Assembly: GCA_013285425.1 (NCBI GenBank)
Contig: CP053447.1
Span: 1 to 64,000 of the forward strand
Direction: 5' to 3'
DNA: 64,000 bases
DNA from: Ignavibacteriota bacterium
GTDB taxonomy: Bacteria > Bacteroidota > Ignavibacteria > Ignavibacteriales > Ignavibacteriaceae
Shown here: piece by piece, positions 1 through 9,913 of the stretch
Position numbering within the stretch: the first letter of the stretch is position 1
How the letters are laid out: every line of letters starts with the position of its first letter
The notes under the pieces: generated by a model
What the model saw: the letters and a program-made list of their open reading frames with translations, nothing else
The model's database searches: none
Told to the model about the DNA's origin: nothing
Translations under genes and position numbers: made by a program

Positions 1-749
1 AAAATGTTATAGCCGGTAACTGGAAGATGAATAATGATTTAGCTCAATCGGAAAAATTAATTGTTGAGTTAAAAAATCTTTTACAAAATGAAAAACCAAA
101 CTGTGATGTAATTATTTGTCCGCCATTCACTTCACTTTCAGAAGCGTCAAAGCTGTTAAAGGGAAGTAACATTAAACTTGGTGCACAAAATATGTATTTT
201 GAAGAAAGCGGTGCATTTACCGGTGAAGTATCTGCTTCAATGTTAAAATCAGCCGGATGTGAATATGTGATTCTTGGTCACTCAGAACGCAGAACAATAT
301 TTGAAGAAAGTGATGAAGTAATAAATAAGAAAATCAGAAAGGCGCTTTCTGCTGGATTAAAACCGATTTTTTGTGTAGGCGAACTCTTGAGTGAGCGCGA
401 AACAGGAATAACAAATGATGTTATTAAAAGACAAATTTTATCCGGCTTACAAGGCGTAACAGAAGAAGAAGTGAAAAATATTATAATTGCTTACGAACCT
501 GTGTGGGCAATCGGAACCGGAAAAACTGCTACACCATCTCAGGCACAGGAAGTTCATGAATTTATACGTGATTTAATTCAGATTGATTACTCTTTAGAAA
601 CAGCAAATGATGTAACGATTCAATACGGCGGAAGTGTCAAACCTGAAAATGCAAAAGAACTACTTTCACAAAAGGATATTGATGGTGCTTTGGTTGGCGG
701 TGCTTGTTTAAAAGCTGATTTGTTTATGGGAATAATAAAAAGCGTTTGA
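1..749 (+). CDS. tpiA: Triosephosphate isomerase, 5' end outside window
   Basis: Interconverts dihydroxyacetone phosphate and glyceraldehyde 3-phosphate in glycolysis. The first visible ATG is at 27, but the same frame is open to the window edge and encodes NVIAGNWKMNN before it. This is the canonical N-terminus carrying the substrate-binding lysine, so the true start lies left of position 1. Also visible are the catalytic histidine in GHSERR, the catalytic glutamate in AYEPVWAIGTG, the loop-6 motif that follows it, and the phosphate-binding YGGSV and GALVGGA stretches. Only a few N-terminal residues are missing compared with the usual length of about 250. A terminator follows at 905-937. Confidence 0.97.
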   Translation, partial: NVIAGNWKMNNDLAQSEKLIVELKNLLQNEKPNCDVIICPPFTSLSEASKLLKGSNIKLGAQNMYFEESGAFTGEVSASMLKSAGCEYVILGHSERRTIFEESDEVINKKIRKALSAGLKPIFCVGELLSERETGITNDVIKRQILSGLQGVTEEEVKNIIIAYEPVWAIGTGKTATPSQAQEVHEFIRDLIQIDYSLETANDVTIQYGGSVKPENAKELLSQKDIDGALVGGACLKADLFMGIIKSV

Positions 750-904
750 AATTTCTTACTTGTCAAATTGCAATCATTTAGTTTGAGTAAACCTTTTTAG
801 GCTAAATAAATTGACACATAGTTAATTCATTTAAGGCAAACAAGATTAGGTGTAATTTACTTTTTTAACAGAGATCTTTGTTAACTTTGCTTCAATATTA
901 AAAT

Positions 905-937
905 GCCCGATTTTTTGCTCAAATCGGGCTTTCTTTT
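905..937 (+). terminator. Intrinsic terminator after tpiA
   Basis: A perfect 9-bp stem, GCCCGATTT (905-913) with AAATCGGGC (921-929), has a 7-base loop and a T-rich tract at 930-937. It separates tpiA from the next transcription unit, whose promoter candidate starts three bases later. Confidence 0.85.
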
Positions 938-939
938 CA

Positions 940-970
940 TTGCAATCCCTTCGTTTTGAGGTTATATTTG
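940..970 (+). promoter_or_regulatory. Bacteroidota-type promoter for the GH2-like gene
   Basis: TTGC at 940-943 and TATATTTG at 963-970 are separated by exactly 19 bases. This fits the Bacteroidota -33/-7 pattern (TTTG, about 19 bases, TAnnTTTG). It lies directly after the tpiA terminator and 34 bases before the start codon at 1005. The match is visual; no transcript data. Confidence 0.5.
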
Positions 971-1004
971 TAACTTATTTTTTTGAGGAGTTTTGTAGCA
1001 AAGA

Positions 1005-3602
1005 ATGATTTTCCACAAAAGTGTATTTTGTTATCTGTTTATATTCGCAACTGTTTTTTCTCATTTAGCTTTTTCGCAGGTTATTTTCAGAGATCTTCCA
1101 AATTATAAACTTAATTCTTCCGATCAGCTCTTATTTGATATAACTAGTTCAAGAGACATAATTTCGTTAAATGGAGCATGGAAAGTTTACACTGCTGATG
1201 ATAAGAAAAAAGAGAAAGTGATGGTTACTATTCCATCAGTGTTTAAAGGAGAAGGTGAGTTTGTTTTTGAAAAGAGCTTCAATTTAACAAATGAACAGAT
1301 AAACAATCACAAAATTTCACTCAACTTTTTTGGAATTAATTACTCTGCGGATATTTCAGTTAATAATGCGATCATTTACCGTCATCCGGGCGGTGAATTT
1401 CCTTTCTCACTTCCGATACCAAGAGATCTTTTAAAGTCCGATAAAGAAAATATTATTTCAGTCAAACTGTTTTATGCACTCGATGCATTGAATACAATTC
1501 CATTAAAACAAAGATTTTTATTCCCTCATAATTTCGGCGGTATTATCAGGGATGTATATCTGCACTTTACACCGAATATCAGTATAACCGATTTTAATTT
1601 TAAAAAAGAAATTGATATTAAAAACAATAAAGCGATTATCTCTTTACAAACAATAATTGATAATAAAGAATTCAGAAAGATACCTGATTCGCTGGGTACA
1701 AAATCTGATTTTATATTAAAAGCACAGATACTCTTTAAAGATGGAGTAAGTGTAATAACTTCTGAGCAGAATGCTTTTAGATTAGAGCCAAGTAAACGAA
1801 TTGAAATTAAAAATAATTTAACAATCGCTTCACCGGTTTTATGGTCTCCGGATAATCCTTTCAGTTACCTTGTAAGATTAGAATTATGGCAGGGAGATCA
1901 ATTGGTGGATAGAAGTGATAAGAGTATGGCTCTTTATAATCTTCAATTATCAGAAAATAATTTTATTCTTAACGGAAAAGATTTTCATCTGTACGGTGTT
2001 ACCTATTCTGCATCTGATTTTCAATACGGAAGTCTTTCTTCTTATGAAAGAATGGAAAATGATCTTACTGTAATTAAACATGCAGGATTCAATGCAGTAA
2101 GATTTTCACGCGAACTTCCTCATCCATATTATTTAAGATTATGTGAGAAGCTTGGATTACTTGCTTTTGTTGAACTGCCAATATCTAATTTACCGGAGAA
2201 TTTAGCAGCATCTCAAAATTTTGTCGAAAGAAGTAAAAACTATTTATCAGGTTTACTTTCTGCTTATAGCAGCTATTCTGCTATTACCGGAATCGGTTTC
2301 GGCTCAAGTTATCTGTTTAGTTCAGATGAGCATCGTGCAATACTTTCAAATTTAGCCGGACAGGTTAAGAAAAATAGAAATATAATTACTTATGCCTCAT
2401 TCTTTGACTTTGGCTATCAGGAAATAAATAACCTTGATATTTACGGAATTGAACTATTGAACAAACAGCCGGATGATATTCAGAGTAAAGTTGAAAATCT
2501 TAAAACATCGGTCGGCAGCGGAAAATTATTTATTGGCGAAGCAACTTACATTGTAAATATCGGACAAACAGATGGCTATGTAAATAAATTTTCTTATGAA
2601 GCTCAGGCGAAATTTTTTGATGATATGTTCAGCTTTTATGAAGAAAATAATCTCAGCGGATTTTTTGTAAACACAATGTATGATATCAGGGGAGATTATC
2701 GTTCAATAGTTTGCGGATATAACAAAGATAATGTTTACAACATCGGATTAATCAGTGAAGACAGAAATCAGGAGAGACTTGCATTTAAGATACTTTCAGC
2801 CCGCATGAAAAATGCTGAAAAGGTTACAATTCCAATCGGCAGCGAAAAAGATGATGCCCCGATGATATTTATTATAACCGGATTAGTGCTCGCATTATTG
2901 ATGGGTGTGCTTGTTAATTCAGGAAGAAAATTCAGAGATGATGCTTCCCGCGCACTTCTTCGTCCATATAATTTTTTTGCGGATGTCCGTGATCAGAGAA
3001 TAATTTCCGCATATCATTCTTTGTTTTTAGGAGCTATAATCTCGCTGGTAATATCTTTAATCCTTGCGAATTTATTTTATTATATAAGGAACAACATTTT
3101 ATTTGAAAGAATTATACTTTCTTTTGGAAGTCCAGATTTGATTGCAGGGATAAGTTATTTAGCCTGGAATCCGGTTAAAGCGCTGATATGGTTATTTATC
3201 ATTTCGGTTATTGTTATGTTTTTATTAACAATAGTAATAACAGCATCATCTTTTTTTGTGAGAACAAAAGTTTATCTCTCAAGTGTTTTCTTTACAATTG
3301 TATGGTCTTTGCTTCCGGTGGTGCTTTTAATTCCGCTTGGTATTGTGCTTTACAGACTGCTGAATGCAGGTGCCGGAAATATCTATATCTATGTATTTCT
3401 GATTTTATTTTCGCTGTGGATGCTTTATCGTTTGTTAAAAGGTGTTTCAGTTATATTCGATATTAATGCCGGAGGAATTTATTTTTATGGGCTGCTTACA
3501 ATAGCGCTGATTAAATTAATTTTCTTCGTTTATTTTGAAGTTAATAACTCGGTGTTTCAATATTTAAAATTGGCTTTAAAACAATTTAATATTTTTGGAT
3601 AA
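1005..3602 (+). CDS. Membrane-anchored GH2-like protein, probably not a normal glycosidase
   Basis: 865 residues. A signal peptide (about 1-24, ending FSQ) is followed by a GH2-type jelly-roll sugar-binding domain (about 50-190), an Ig-like domain (about 200-305) and a TIM-barrel-like region (about 310-610). The last 245 residues hold six or more membrane segments. In active GH2 enzymes a W-S-x-G-N-E motif carries the acid/base glutamate; here the aligned stretch is IGFGSS, with Ser435 in the glutamate position. A glutamate (E512, in FIGEATY) remains near the expected nucleophile position. The soluble part is therefore probably periplasmic and catalytically degenerate, perhaps a carbohydrate sensor or binding protein; this is inference. 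The membrane part resembles Yip1-like domains only loosely. smc begins 5 bases downstream. Confidence 0.7.
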   Translation: MIFHKSVFCYLFIFATVFSHLAFSQVIFRDLPNYKLNSSDQLLFDITSSRDIISLNGAWKVYTADDKKKEKVMVTIPSVFKGEGEFVFEKSFNLTNEQINNHKISLNFFGINYSADISVNNAIIYRHPGGEFPFSLPIPRDLLKSDKENIISVKLFYALDALNTIPLKQRFLFPHNFGGIIRDVYLHFTPNISITDFNFKKEIDIKNNKAIISLQTIIDNKEFRKIPDSLGTKSDFILKAQILFKDGVSVITSEQNAFRLEPSKRIEIKNNLTIASPVLWSPDNPFSYLVRLELWQGDQLVDRSDKSMALYNLQLSENNFILNGKDFHLYGVTYSASDFQYGSLSSYERMENDLTVIKHAGFNAVRFSRELPHPYYLRLCEKLGLLAFVELPISNLPENLAASQNFVERSKNYLSGLLSAYSSYSAITGIGFGSSYLFSSDEHRAILSNLAGQVKKNRNIITYASFFDFGYQEINNLDIYGIELLNKQPDDIQSKVENLKTSVGSGKLFIGEATYIVNIGQTDGYVNKFSYEAQAKFFDDMFSFYEENNLSGFFVNTMYDIRGDYRSIVCGYNKDNVYNIGLISEDRNQERLAFKILSARMKNAEKVTIPIGSEKDDAPMIFIITGLVLALLMGVLVNSGRKFRDDASRALLRPYNFFADVRDQRIISAYHSLFLGAIISLVISLILANLFYYIRNNILFERIILSFGSPDLIAGISYLAWNPVKALIWLFIISVIVMFLLTIVITASSFFVRTKVYLSSVFFTIVWSLLPVVLLIPLGIVLYRLLNAGAGNIYIYVFLILFSLWMLYRLLKGVSVIFDINAGGIYFYGLLTIALIKLIFFVYFEVNNSVFQYLKLALKQFNIFG

Positions 3603-3607
3603 GATTA

Positions 3608-6600
3608 TTGTATTTATCAAAACTTGAAATATTCGGATTCAAATCTTTTGCGCAAAAAACCCAGATTAATTTTAACCGCGGAGTAACCTCGATTGTTGGT
3701 CCCAATGGCTGCGGAAAAACTAATGTTGTTGATGCATTGAGGTGGTGTCTTGGTGAGCAGAAAAGCTCTACTCTGAGAAGTGATAAAATGGAAAATGTTA
3801 TTTTCAATGGTACTTCCAACCGTAAACCAATGGGAATGGCAGAAGTTTCATTAACTATTGAAAATACAAAAGGAATACTTCCAACCGAATACACGGATGT
3901 TACTATTACCAGAAGAATTTTCAGATCCGGTGAAAGTGAATATCTTCTGAATAAAAATATCTGCCGCTTAAAAGATATTACAAATCTCTTTATGGATACA
4001 GGAATTGGCGCTAATGCCTATTCAGTGATAGAATTAAAGATGGTCGAAACAATTCTGAGCAACAAAGCAGAAGAACGCCGGACGATGTTTGAAGAAGCTG
4101 CAGGAGTTAATAAATATAAATTAAGAAGAAGACTGGCTCTGCGAAAACTTGATGATGTAAAAGCAGACCTAATGCGGGTTAATGATATAGTATCTGAAGT
4201 TGAGAGAAAAGTTTCATCATTGGAAAGACAGGCAAAACGTGCGGATAAACATAATGTTTTAAATTCCCAGCTAAGAGAATTGGAAATTGATTTATCCGAA
4301 AGAGAACTTGCCTTATTTAATCTGAGAATTAATGAGTCAAAGATTTCAAAGGATGAAAACTTTAAAAAGAAAATTCATTTTGAATCAGAGATTTCAAGAT
4401 TTGAAGATGAAATTAAGGACGCCAGCCAAAGACTTATTTCAATTGAGAATAAGCTTAAAGAAAAAAGAAATGAGATTACTCTTCAGACAGAAAAAATATT
4501 TAATGTTCAAAACTCTGTCTCATTAAATAATGAACGGAAAAACTCCTTAGCTAAAAACAAAGAGCGTTTTTTATCCGAGCTTGAGGAATTAAACACTCAG
4601 TTAGAAAGAGCTAAGACTATAATTGAAAAAGGAAGCATTACTATTGCTGATACTGCCGGACAGATTATTAAAAATGAACAGGAAAAGAAAACACTGGATC
4701 ATAATGTTGAAGTGCAGTTAGGATTTTTAGATCAGAAAAAAAGTGCACTAAAAGAACAGTCTGATCTGCTGCTAGAAAAGTTTAAAGAAATTACCGGAAG
4801 AGAAAACGAACTTCGTAATACAATTGCTATTCTTGAATCCAAGCAGGTTAATATTAAAAAGCTGAATGATAAGATTCAGTTATTAACAAATACTATCGCC
4901 AAAACAGTGGGATTTGTAGAAGAATTAGGGAATGAAAAAGGTGAGATTCAGAAAAAGATTTCTCAGGCAGAAACTGAATATTTAAATCAGCAGAAGGAAA
5001 AAGAAAATCTTGAACAGCAGATTTCTAATCTAAAAGAACTCGAACTTGAAAAGCGAAGTCTGATAAAATCAATCAAGGATAAAATCGTATTTATTCAGAA
5101 TCTTATCGATAATCTTGAGGGAGTATCAAAAGGAGCTAAAGCTTTACTTGATAATAAAAGCTGGTCAAAGAATGGAAGCATGATCCTTGCTGATATCGGC
5201 GATTCGGATGAAAGACACCGGTTTGCAGTTGAAGCTGCTCTTAAGAATAATCTTAATAATGTGCTTGTTGAATCTTTAGAAGAGTTAAAAAAGGGAATTG
5301 AATATTTAAACAATAATAAAATCGGTAAAGCTTCTTTTTATTATCCTCATTTTGATGAGCTTAATGGAAAAGGTCTGCTAAATAAGCTTCTACGGTTTTC
5401 GGATAAGCGGAAGGCAAAAAAGCTTGAACGTGAATCCGGGTTTGTTATCTGGGCTGGCGATTCAATTAAAGCGAATGAAAAATGGATGCCTTTTTTCAGA
5501 AAAATACTGAAAAATATTTGTATTGTCAGAAACCTTGATACAGCCTTTTCTCTGTTTGCACGTTATCCATCTTTTAGTTTTGCAACTCTTAATGGAGATT
5601 TTGTATCCAAAGATGGAGTTGTAGAAGCTGGCTCTGCTCCGCGTCCTGATGATTCTTTGTTCGGGAGAAAACAGTTTTTAGAAAGTCTGTCAATTGAATT
5701 TCCTAAACATGAATCTGAATTAATTTCTATTCAAAAAGAAATTGAAGATAAGGAAAATCTGCTTAATGCAATTGATCTGAAAATATTATCTGAACAGGGA
5801 AGACTTCTTGTAAACGATCTTTCGAATGTTGAAAAACAACTGGCACAATTTGAATTTGAAAAGAAAAAAGCTGAAGATGAAATTGAAAAAATCCAGAGCG
5901 AAATAAAAGAACACGCTGCCGAATCCAATCTTTTGGATAATAAGAAAATAAAACTTGAATCATTGTTAAATACAGAAATTGCTTTGCGTGATTCTGAGGA
6001 AAGAAAAAGACAAACTCTTGAGGATGAATACAAAGATTTTGAAAAAGATTATAATCAGATATTAAACCGGCGAAATGAACTTAGTGTCAATATCGAAAGA
6101 TTAGTTGGTGAAAAACGAAATACCGAAAATGCAATTAAACGTGCAGACGAATCTATTTTATCAATTACTAACTCAATTACTAAAAGGAAAGAAGATATCG
6201 AACTTGTTTCAGTTGAGACCGAAAAGATTAATAATGAACTGGAAACTTTACTTAAAAATTTAACTGAACTTGAATCTGTTAAATCAACTCTCAATAGCCA
6301 ATTGGGAGAGATTGAATTAAGATTTCAAGAATTAAGAGAAGAAGTAAACAGCAAGGAATCATCATTGCGTGTTTTACGCAAAGAGCGTGAAGCGGTTTCC
6401 GAAACTATCCATAATATGGATATCACTATCAGGGAATTAGATATTAAAAGTGATAATCTTATTGATCACATAAAAGAAAATTATTCTTTAACTCTTGAAA
6501 AAAAGGATTTTGATGATTTATCAACTTTTGATTTTAAACAAAGGACTGATGAAGTAGCAGATTTAAAAACTAAAATTAAAAATCTGGGTCCGATTAATCT

Positions 6601-7204
6601 TGTTGCTCATTCTGAATATGAAGAAGAGAGGGAAAGACTTGATTTTCTTCATAAACAGAGAGATGATCTTGTTGAATCCGAAAAAGATGTAATTAAAACT
6701 ATTGAAGAAATTAACAATACAGCTCAGGCACAATTTTCTGAAACATTTGAAAAAATAAGAAGCCACTTTATCAATATCTTCAGAACATTGTTTGATCCCG
6801 GTGATGAAGCTGATCTGAGAATTGAAGAAAATGCTGATCCGCTTGAAGCAAAGATAGAAATAATCGCAAAACCTAAGGGTAAAAGACCAACGTCAATTGA
6901 ACTTTTATCGGGCGGAGAGAAAACATTAACTGCAATTGCTTTGTTGTTTGCAATCTATCTTGTAAAACCAAGTCCGTTTTGCATTCTTGACGAAATAGAT
7001 GCACCGCTTGATGATGCAAACATAGATCGTTTTACGAGAATACTTAATGAGTTTAGCGTGAACACACAGTTTATAGTAGTAACACATAATAAAAGAACAA
7101 TGGAAGCAGCAAGTGCATTGTATGGCGTTACTATGCAGGAAGAAGGTGTTTCAAAATTAGTAAGTGTAAAATTTAATGAAGATCTGGACTTTGTAAATAA
7201 TTAA
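3608..7204 (+). CDS. smc: Chromosome segregation protein SMC
   Basis: ATPase of the bacterial condensin complex, which works with ScpA and ScpB to compact and segregate the chromosome. 1198 residues, the usual size. The N-terminal head begins YLSKLEIFGFKSF and has Walker A GPNGCGKTN. Two long coiled-coil arms flank a hinge at about 500-680. The C-terminal head has the signature LSGGEKTLTA and Walker B CILDEIDAPLDDAN. The start is a TTG at 3608, chosen because the canonical SMC N-terminus begins exactly there and the preceding gene stops 5 bases upstream. Neither ScpA nor ScpB is adjacent. Confidence 0.97.
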   Translation: MYLSKLEIFGFKSFAQKTQINFNRGVTSIVGPNGCGKTNVVDALRWCLGEQKSSTLRSDKMENVIFNGTSNRKPMGMAEVSLTIENTKGILPTEYTDVTITRRIFRSGESEYLLNKNICRLKDITNLFMDTGIGANAYSVIELKMVETILSNKAEERRTMFEEAAGVNKYKLRRRLALRKLDDVKADLMRVNDIVSEVERKVSSLERQAKRADKHNVLNSQLRELEIDLSERELALFNLRINESKISKDENFKKKIHFESEISRFEDEIKDASQRLISIENKLKEKRNEITLQTEKIFNVQNSVSLNNERKNSLAKNKERFLSELEELNTQLERAKTIIEKGSITIADTAGQIIKNEQEKKTLDHNVEVQLGFLDQKKSALKEQSDLLLEKFKEITGRENELRNTIAILESKQVNIKKLNDKIQLLTNTIAKTVGFVEELGNEKGEIQKKISQAETEYLNQQKEKENLEQQISNLKELELEKRSLIKSIKDKIVFIQNLIDNLEGVSKGAKALLDNKSWSKNGSMILADIGDSDERHRFAVEAALKNNLNNVLVESLEELKKGIEYLNNNKIGKASFYYPHFDELNGKGLLNKLLRFSDKRKAKKLERESGFVIWAGDSIKANEKWMPFFRKILKNICIVRNLDTAFSLFARYPSFSFATLNGDFVSKDGVVEAGSAPRPDDSLFGRKQFLESLSIEFPKHESELISIQKEIEDKENLLNAIDLKILSEQGRLLVNDLSNVEKQLAQFEFEKKKAEDEIEKIQSEIKEHAAESNLLDNKKIKLESLLNTEIALRDSEERKRQTLEDEYKDFEKDYNQILNRRNELSVNIERLVGEKRNTENAIKRADESILSITNSITKRKEDIELVSVETEKINNELETLLKNLTELESVKSTLNSQLGEIELRFQELREEVNSKESSLRVLRKEREAVSETIHNMDITIRELDIKSDNLIDHIKENYSLTLEKKDFDDLSTFDFKQRTDEVADLKTKIKNLGPINLVAHSEYEEERERLDFLHKQRDDLVESEKDVIKTIEEINNTAQAQFSETFEKIRSHFINIFRTLFDPGDEADLRIEENADPLEAKIEIIAKPKGKRPTSIELLSGGEKTLTAIALLFAIYLVKPSPFCILDEIDAPLDDANIDRFTRILNEFSVNTQFIVVTHNKRTMEAASALYGVTMQEEGVSKLVSVKFNEDLDFVNN

Positions 7205-7220
7205 TTTGTGTTGAGATACA

Positions 7221-9188
7221 TTGAAGAATAATACCTTACATATTTTCCTATTTTCGGTAGTGTTGGGCGTAATATTTATTTTTTCAAAAAATATTAACGC
7301 TCAATGGGTTAATGATCCTTCTGCTAATACTAAACTTGTTATTGATCCGGTTGATCCTGTAAACATTACTGCGTACAGTGATTTAGAAGGCGGCGGATAT
7401 GTTTTTTGGGAAGATAAAAAGGGTATTCATAGTAAAGATATTTACTTCATAAGATTTGATAAACAAGGTGAAGTGCGTTTCAGAGGTGATGGCAAAGCTA
7501 TTTCAACTAGAGGCGGTGTAAAGGAAAATCCAATTGCAGTTGTCGGACCATTTGGTAATGCACTGGTTCTTTGGAGCGGTAAAGAGAAAAACAATTCAGA
7601 GTTATACATTCAGAAACTCAGTAAAACCGGTTTAAGGCTCTGGAAAAACGAGGGCATACAGTTAACTGATACAAGATCAGAAAAATCAGGTTACTCACTT
7701 TGTGTTGATAAAAAAGGAACTATTCATGTCAGTTATATCAGTAAATCAAATACTTCTCCTGCAAAATATACTGTTAAATATCAATCACTGGATGTAAACG
7801 GAAAATTTTTAAGCGATTCACTGAAAGGTAGTTTATATAGTTCAGGCAACAGGATAACTGATACAGAGATAATTCCGGATAACAAGGGCGGCAAATATAT
7901 TTTCTGGCTTGAAAGTCAAAAAAATAAAATGCTGCTTCGCTCTCAATACATTGACTCAGCCGGTTCCAGACAATGGGGAAACAAACCATTGGATATCTCA
8001 AAAGAGAATAACAGTGTTATTAATTATACTGTCGGAAAACTTGGTAACGGAATTTATACCGCCTATACTTATCAGGGCATAAATAAAATTATTTATCAGA
8101 ATTTAATTTCTGCAAACGGCGTATTACTTTGGGGAACTGACGGGATATTGTTAACCTACAAAGCCGGAAGTCAGACTAACCCGCAATTTGCATTTATTGA
8201 TTCTACAGTAGTTGTCAGCTGGACAAATGAATTTGAGAAATCTAAAGATGTTTTTATTCAGAGATTTGATTTAGATGGAAAAAGACTTTGGGGTAATAGC
8301 GGAAAACGAATAATAGATATTAAAGGAAATCAGTTCGGACAGAGAATTGTTCATAATCAGAAGGGAAGTATAATATTAGCATGGATTGATAAAAAATCTA
8401 ACTCATCAGCTACCAATCTTTTTATTCAAAAAGTAGATGCGCAGGGTAATTTATTATGGGACTCATTAGGTGTAACTATTTCTTCGTCTAAAGAAATTGT
8501 AAACAGCTACCTGAATCTTATTTCTGATGGCGAAGGTGGTGCGATTGCTGTTTTTAAAGGAACGATGAATAAGAAAAATGAAATTTACGGACAAAGAGTT
8601 TTTAGTACCGGTACCTATGCTTCACAGATGATTGGATTTAACCCAGAAGTTATAGATGATTCAGTTAAACTTTATTGGTATGCTGCAAATGAAAATAGTG
8701 ATGTAGTTTATGATATTTACAGATCAAACATAGAAGAAGCTGCTGATGATCAATGGGAATTGATTACTTCCCTGAGAAAGATAAATCAGTCCTCAAATAA
8801 CTATTATGAGTTTTTTGATAAACCTGATAAAAGCGGTACACTTTATTACCAGGTAATACAGAAAATTAATAATAACAAACCGCGTTATTCTAACATTGAA
8901 AGTATTAATTATTTCAAAGATTCGGAAACTATAATACTTGGGCAAAATTCACCCAATCCGTTTTCAGACAGCACAACAATTAACTTTTATTTACCTGATA
9001 GCGAAGAAGTAACATTTGAGTTTTTTAACAGCAATATTGAAACGATTAAAAAAGTTGAAGATGTTGAATGTAAAGCCGGTAAAAATGAAATAGTTTTTAG
9101 AGCAGAGGACCTGCCCGCAGGTGTTTATTTTTACAGACTTAAAGCAGGAAAATTTATTGATGTAAAAAAAATGATAATTACTGATTGA
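7221..9188 (+). CDS. Secreted protein with T9SS C-terminal sorting domain
   Basis: 655 residues of unknown function. A signal peptide (about 1-28, ending INAQ) is followed by roughly 450 residues of repeated short blades with W-G/W-E motifs and phrases such as 'GxNxLWxxxG', as in beta-propeller proteins. The C-terminal 80 residues are a type A T9SS sorting domain, beginning QNSPNPFSDST and ending VYFYRLKAGKFIDVKKMII. It should therefore be exported to or beyond the outer membrane. The start is a TTG 17 bases after smc. The stop overlaps the next gene's ATG in TGATG, so the two may be translationally coupled. Confidence 0.8.
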   Translation: MKNNTLHIFLFSVVLGVIFIFSKNINAQWVNDPSANTKLVIDPVDPVNITAYSDLEGGGYVFWEDKKGIHSKDIYFIRFDKQGEVRFRGDGKAISTRGGVKENPIAVVGPFGNALVLWSGKEKNNSELYIQKLSKTGLRLWKNEGIQLTDTRSEKSGYSLCVDKKGTIHVSYISKSNTSPAKYTVKYQSLDVNGKFLSDSLKGSLYSSGNRITDTEIIPDNKGGKYIFWLESQKNKMLLRSQYIDSAGSRQWGNKPLDISKENNSVINYTVGKLGNGIYTAYTYQGINKIIYQNLISANGVLLWGTDGILLTYKAGSQTNPQFAFIDSTVVVSWTNEFEKSKDVFIQRFDLDGKRLWGNSGKRIIDIKGNQFGQRIVHNQKGSIILAWIDKKSNSSATNLFIQKVDAQGNLLWDSLGVTISSSKEIVNSYLNLISDGEGGAIAVFKGTMNKKNEIYGQRVFSTGTYASQMIGFNPEVIDDSVKLYWYAANENSDVVYDIYRSNIEEAADDQWELITSLRKINQSSNNYYEFFDKPDKSGTLYYQVIQKINNNKPRYSNIESINYFKDSETIILGQNSPNPFSDSTTINFYLPDSEEVTFEFFNSNIETIKKVEDVECKAGKNEIVFRAEDLPAGVYFYRLKAGKFIDVKKMIITD

Positions 9189-9910
9189 TGAAAAAACGCG
9201 AAATAAAAATATTTGCTGATTTTGACGGCACTATTACTCTGCAGGATATTGGTGAAGCAATTTTTAATAAGTTTGGTGATGCCCGAAAGGTTGATAAGAT
9301 TATTAATAATCTGTTAGAAAATAAAATTTCTTCAAAACAATGTTGGGATGAACTGTGTGATTGTGCCGGGACTGTTGATCTGAATGAACTTAATGATTTT
9401 GTAAATACAATGGAGATTGATGAAACATTTATTGCGTTTACAGAATTTTGTGATAAGAATGATCTTGAGATGGTTGTGTTGAGCGATGGGTTTGATTTTT
9501 ATATCGATAAAATATTTGAAAAGTACAGATTAGAAGGATTAAAATACTATTCAAACAATCTTAAGATTGAAGAGAATGGGCGTTTGTCAGCCGGATATCC
9601 GCATTATGATGCAGATTCACCTTCAAGTGCAAACTGTAAAAGAAATCATATAATAAATCACAGCAGTGATGAAGATTATACTGTTTATATCGGTGATGGA
9701 AACTCAGATAAAGAAGCTGCACAATACTGCGATTTTATCTTTGCTAAAAAAGACCTTGCACGCTTCTGCTCAATGGAGAGAATAAGTTTTTATCCGTTCA
9801 GCAGTTTTGAAGATGTTCAAAACAAACTTATTGAGTTAATGAATAAAAAAAATCTAAGAAAAAGACATCAGGCTCAATTAAAACGAAAGTCAGCTTATTT
9901 AGCGGAGTAA
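9188..9910 (+). CDS. HAD-superfamily phosphatase, MtnX/SerB-like
   Basis: 240 residues. HAD motif I is FADFDGTIT, whose first aspartate is the nucleophile. Motif II is VLSDGFDFYI and motif IV is VYIGDGNSDKEA. The fold class is that of phosphoserine phosphatase and MtnX (2-hydroxy-3-keto-5-methylthiopentenyl-1-phosphate phosphatase). No other methionine-salvage gene lies nearby, so the substrate is not settled. The ATG at 9188 shares its A with the stop of the preceding gene. An in-frame TTG three bases earlier is possible but less likely. The next gene starts 3 bases after the stop. Confidence 0.75.
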   Translation: MKKREIKIFADFDGTITLQDIGEAIFNKFGDARKVDKIINNLLENKISSKQCWDELCDCAGTVDLNELNDFVNTMEIDETFIAFTEFCDKNDLEMVVLSDGFDFYIDKIFEKYRLEGLKYYSNNLKIEENGRLSAGYPHYDADSPSSANCKRNHIINHSSDEDYTVYIGDGNSDKEAAQYCDFIFAKKDLARFCSMERISFYPFSSFEDVQNKLIELMNKKNLRKRHQAQLKRKSAYLAE

Positions 9911-9913
9911 AAA

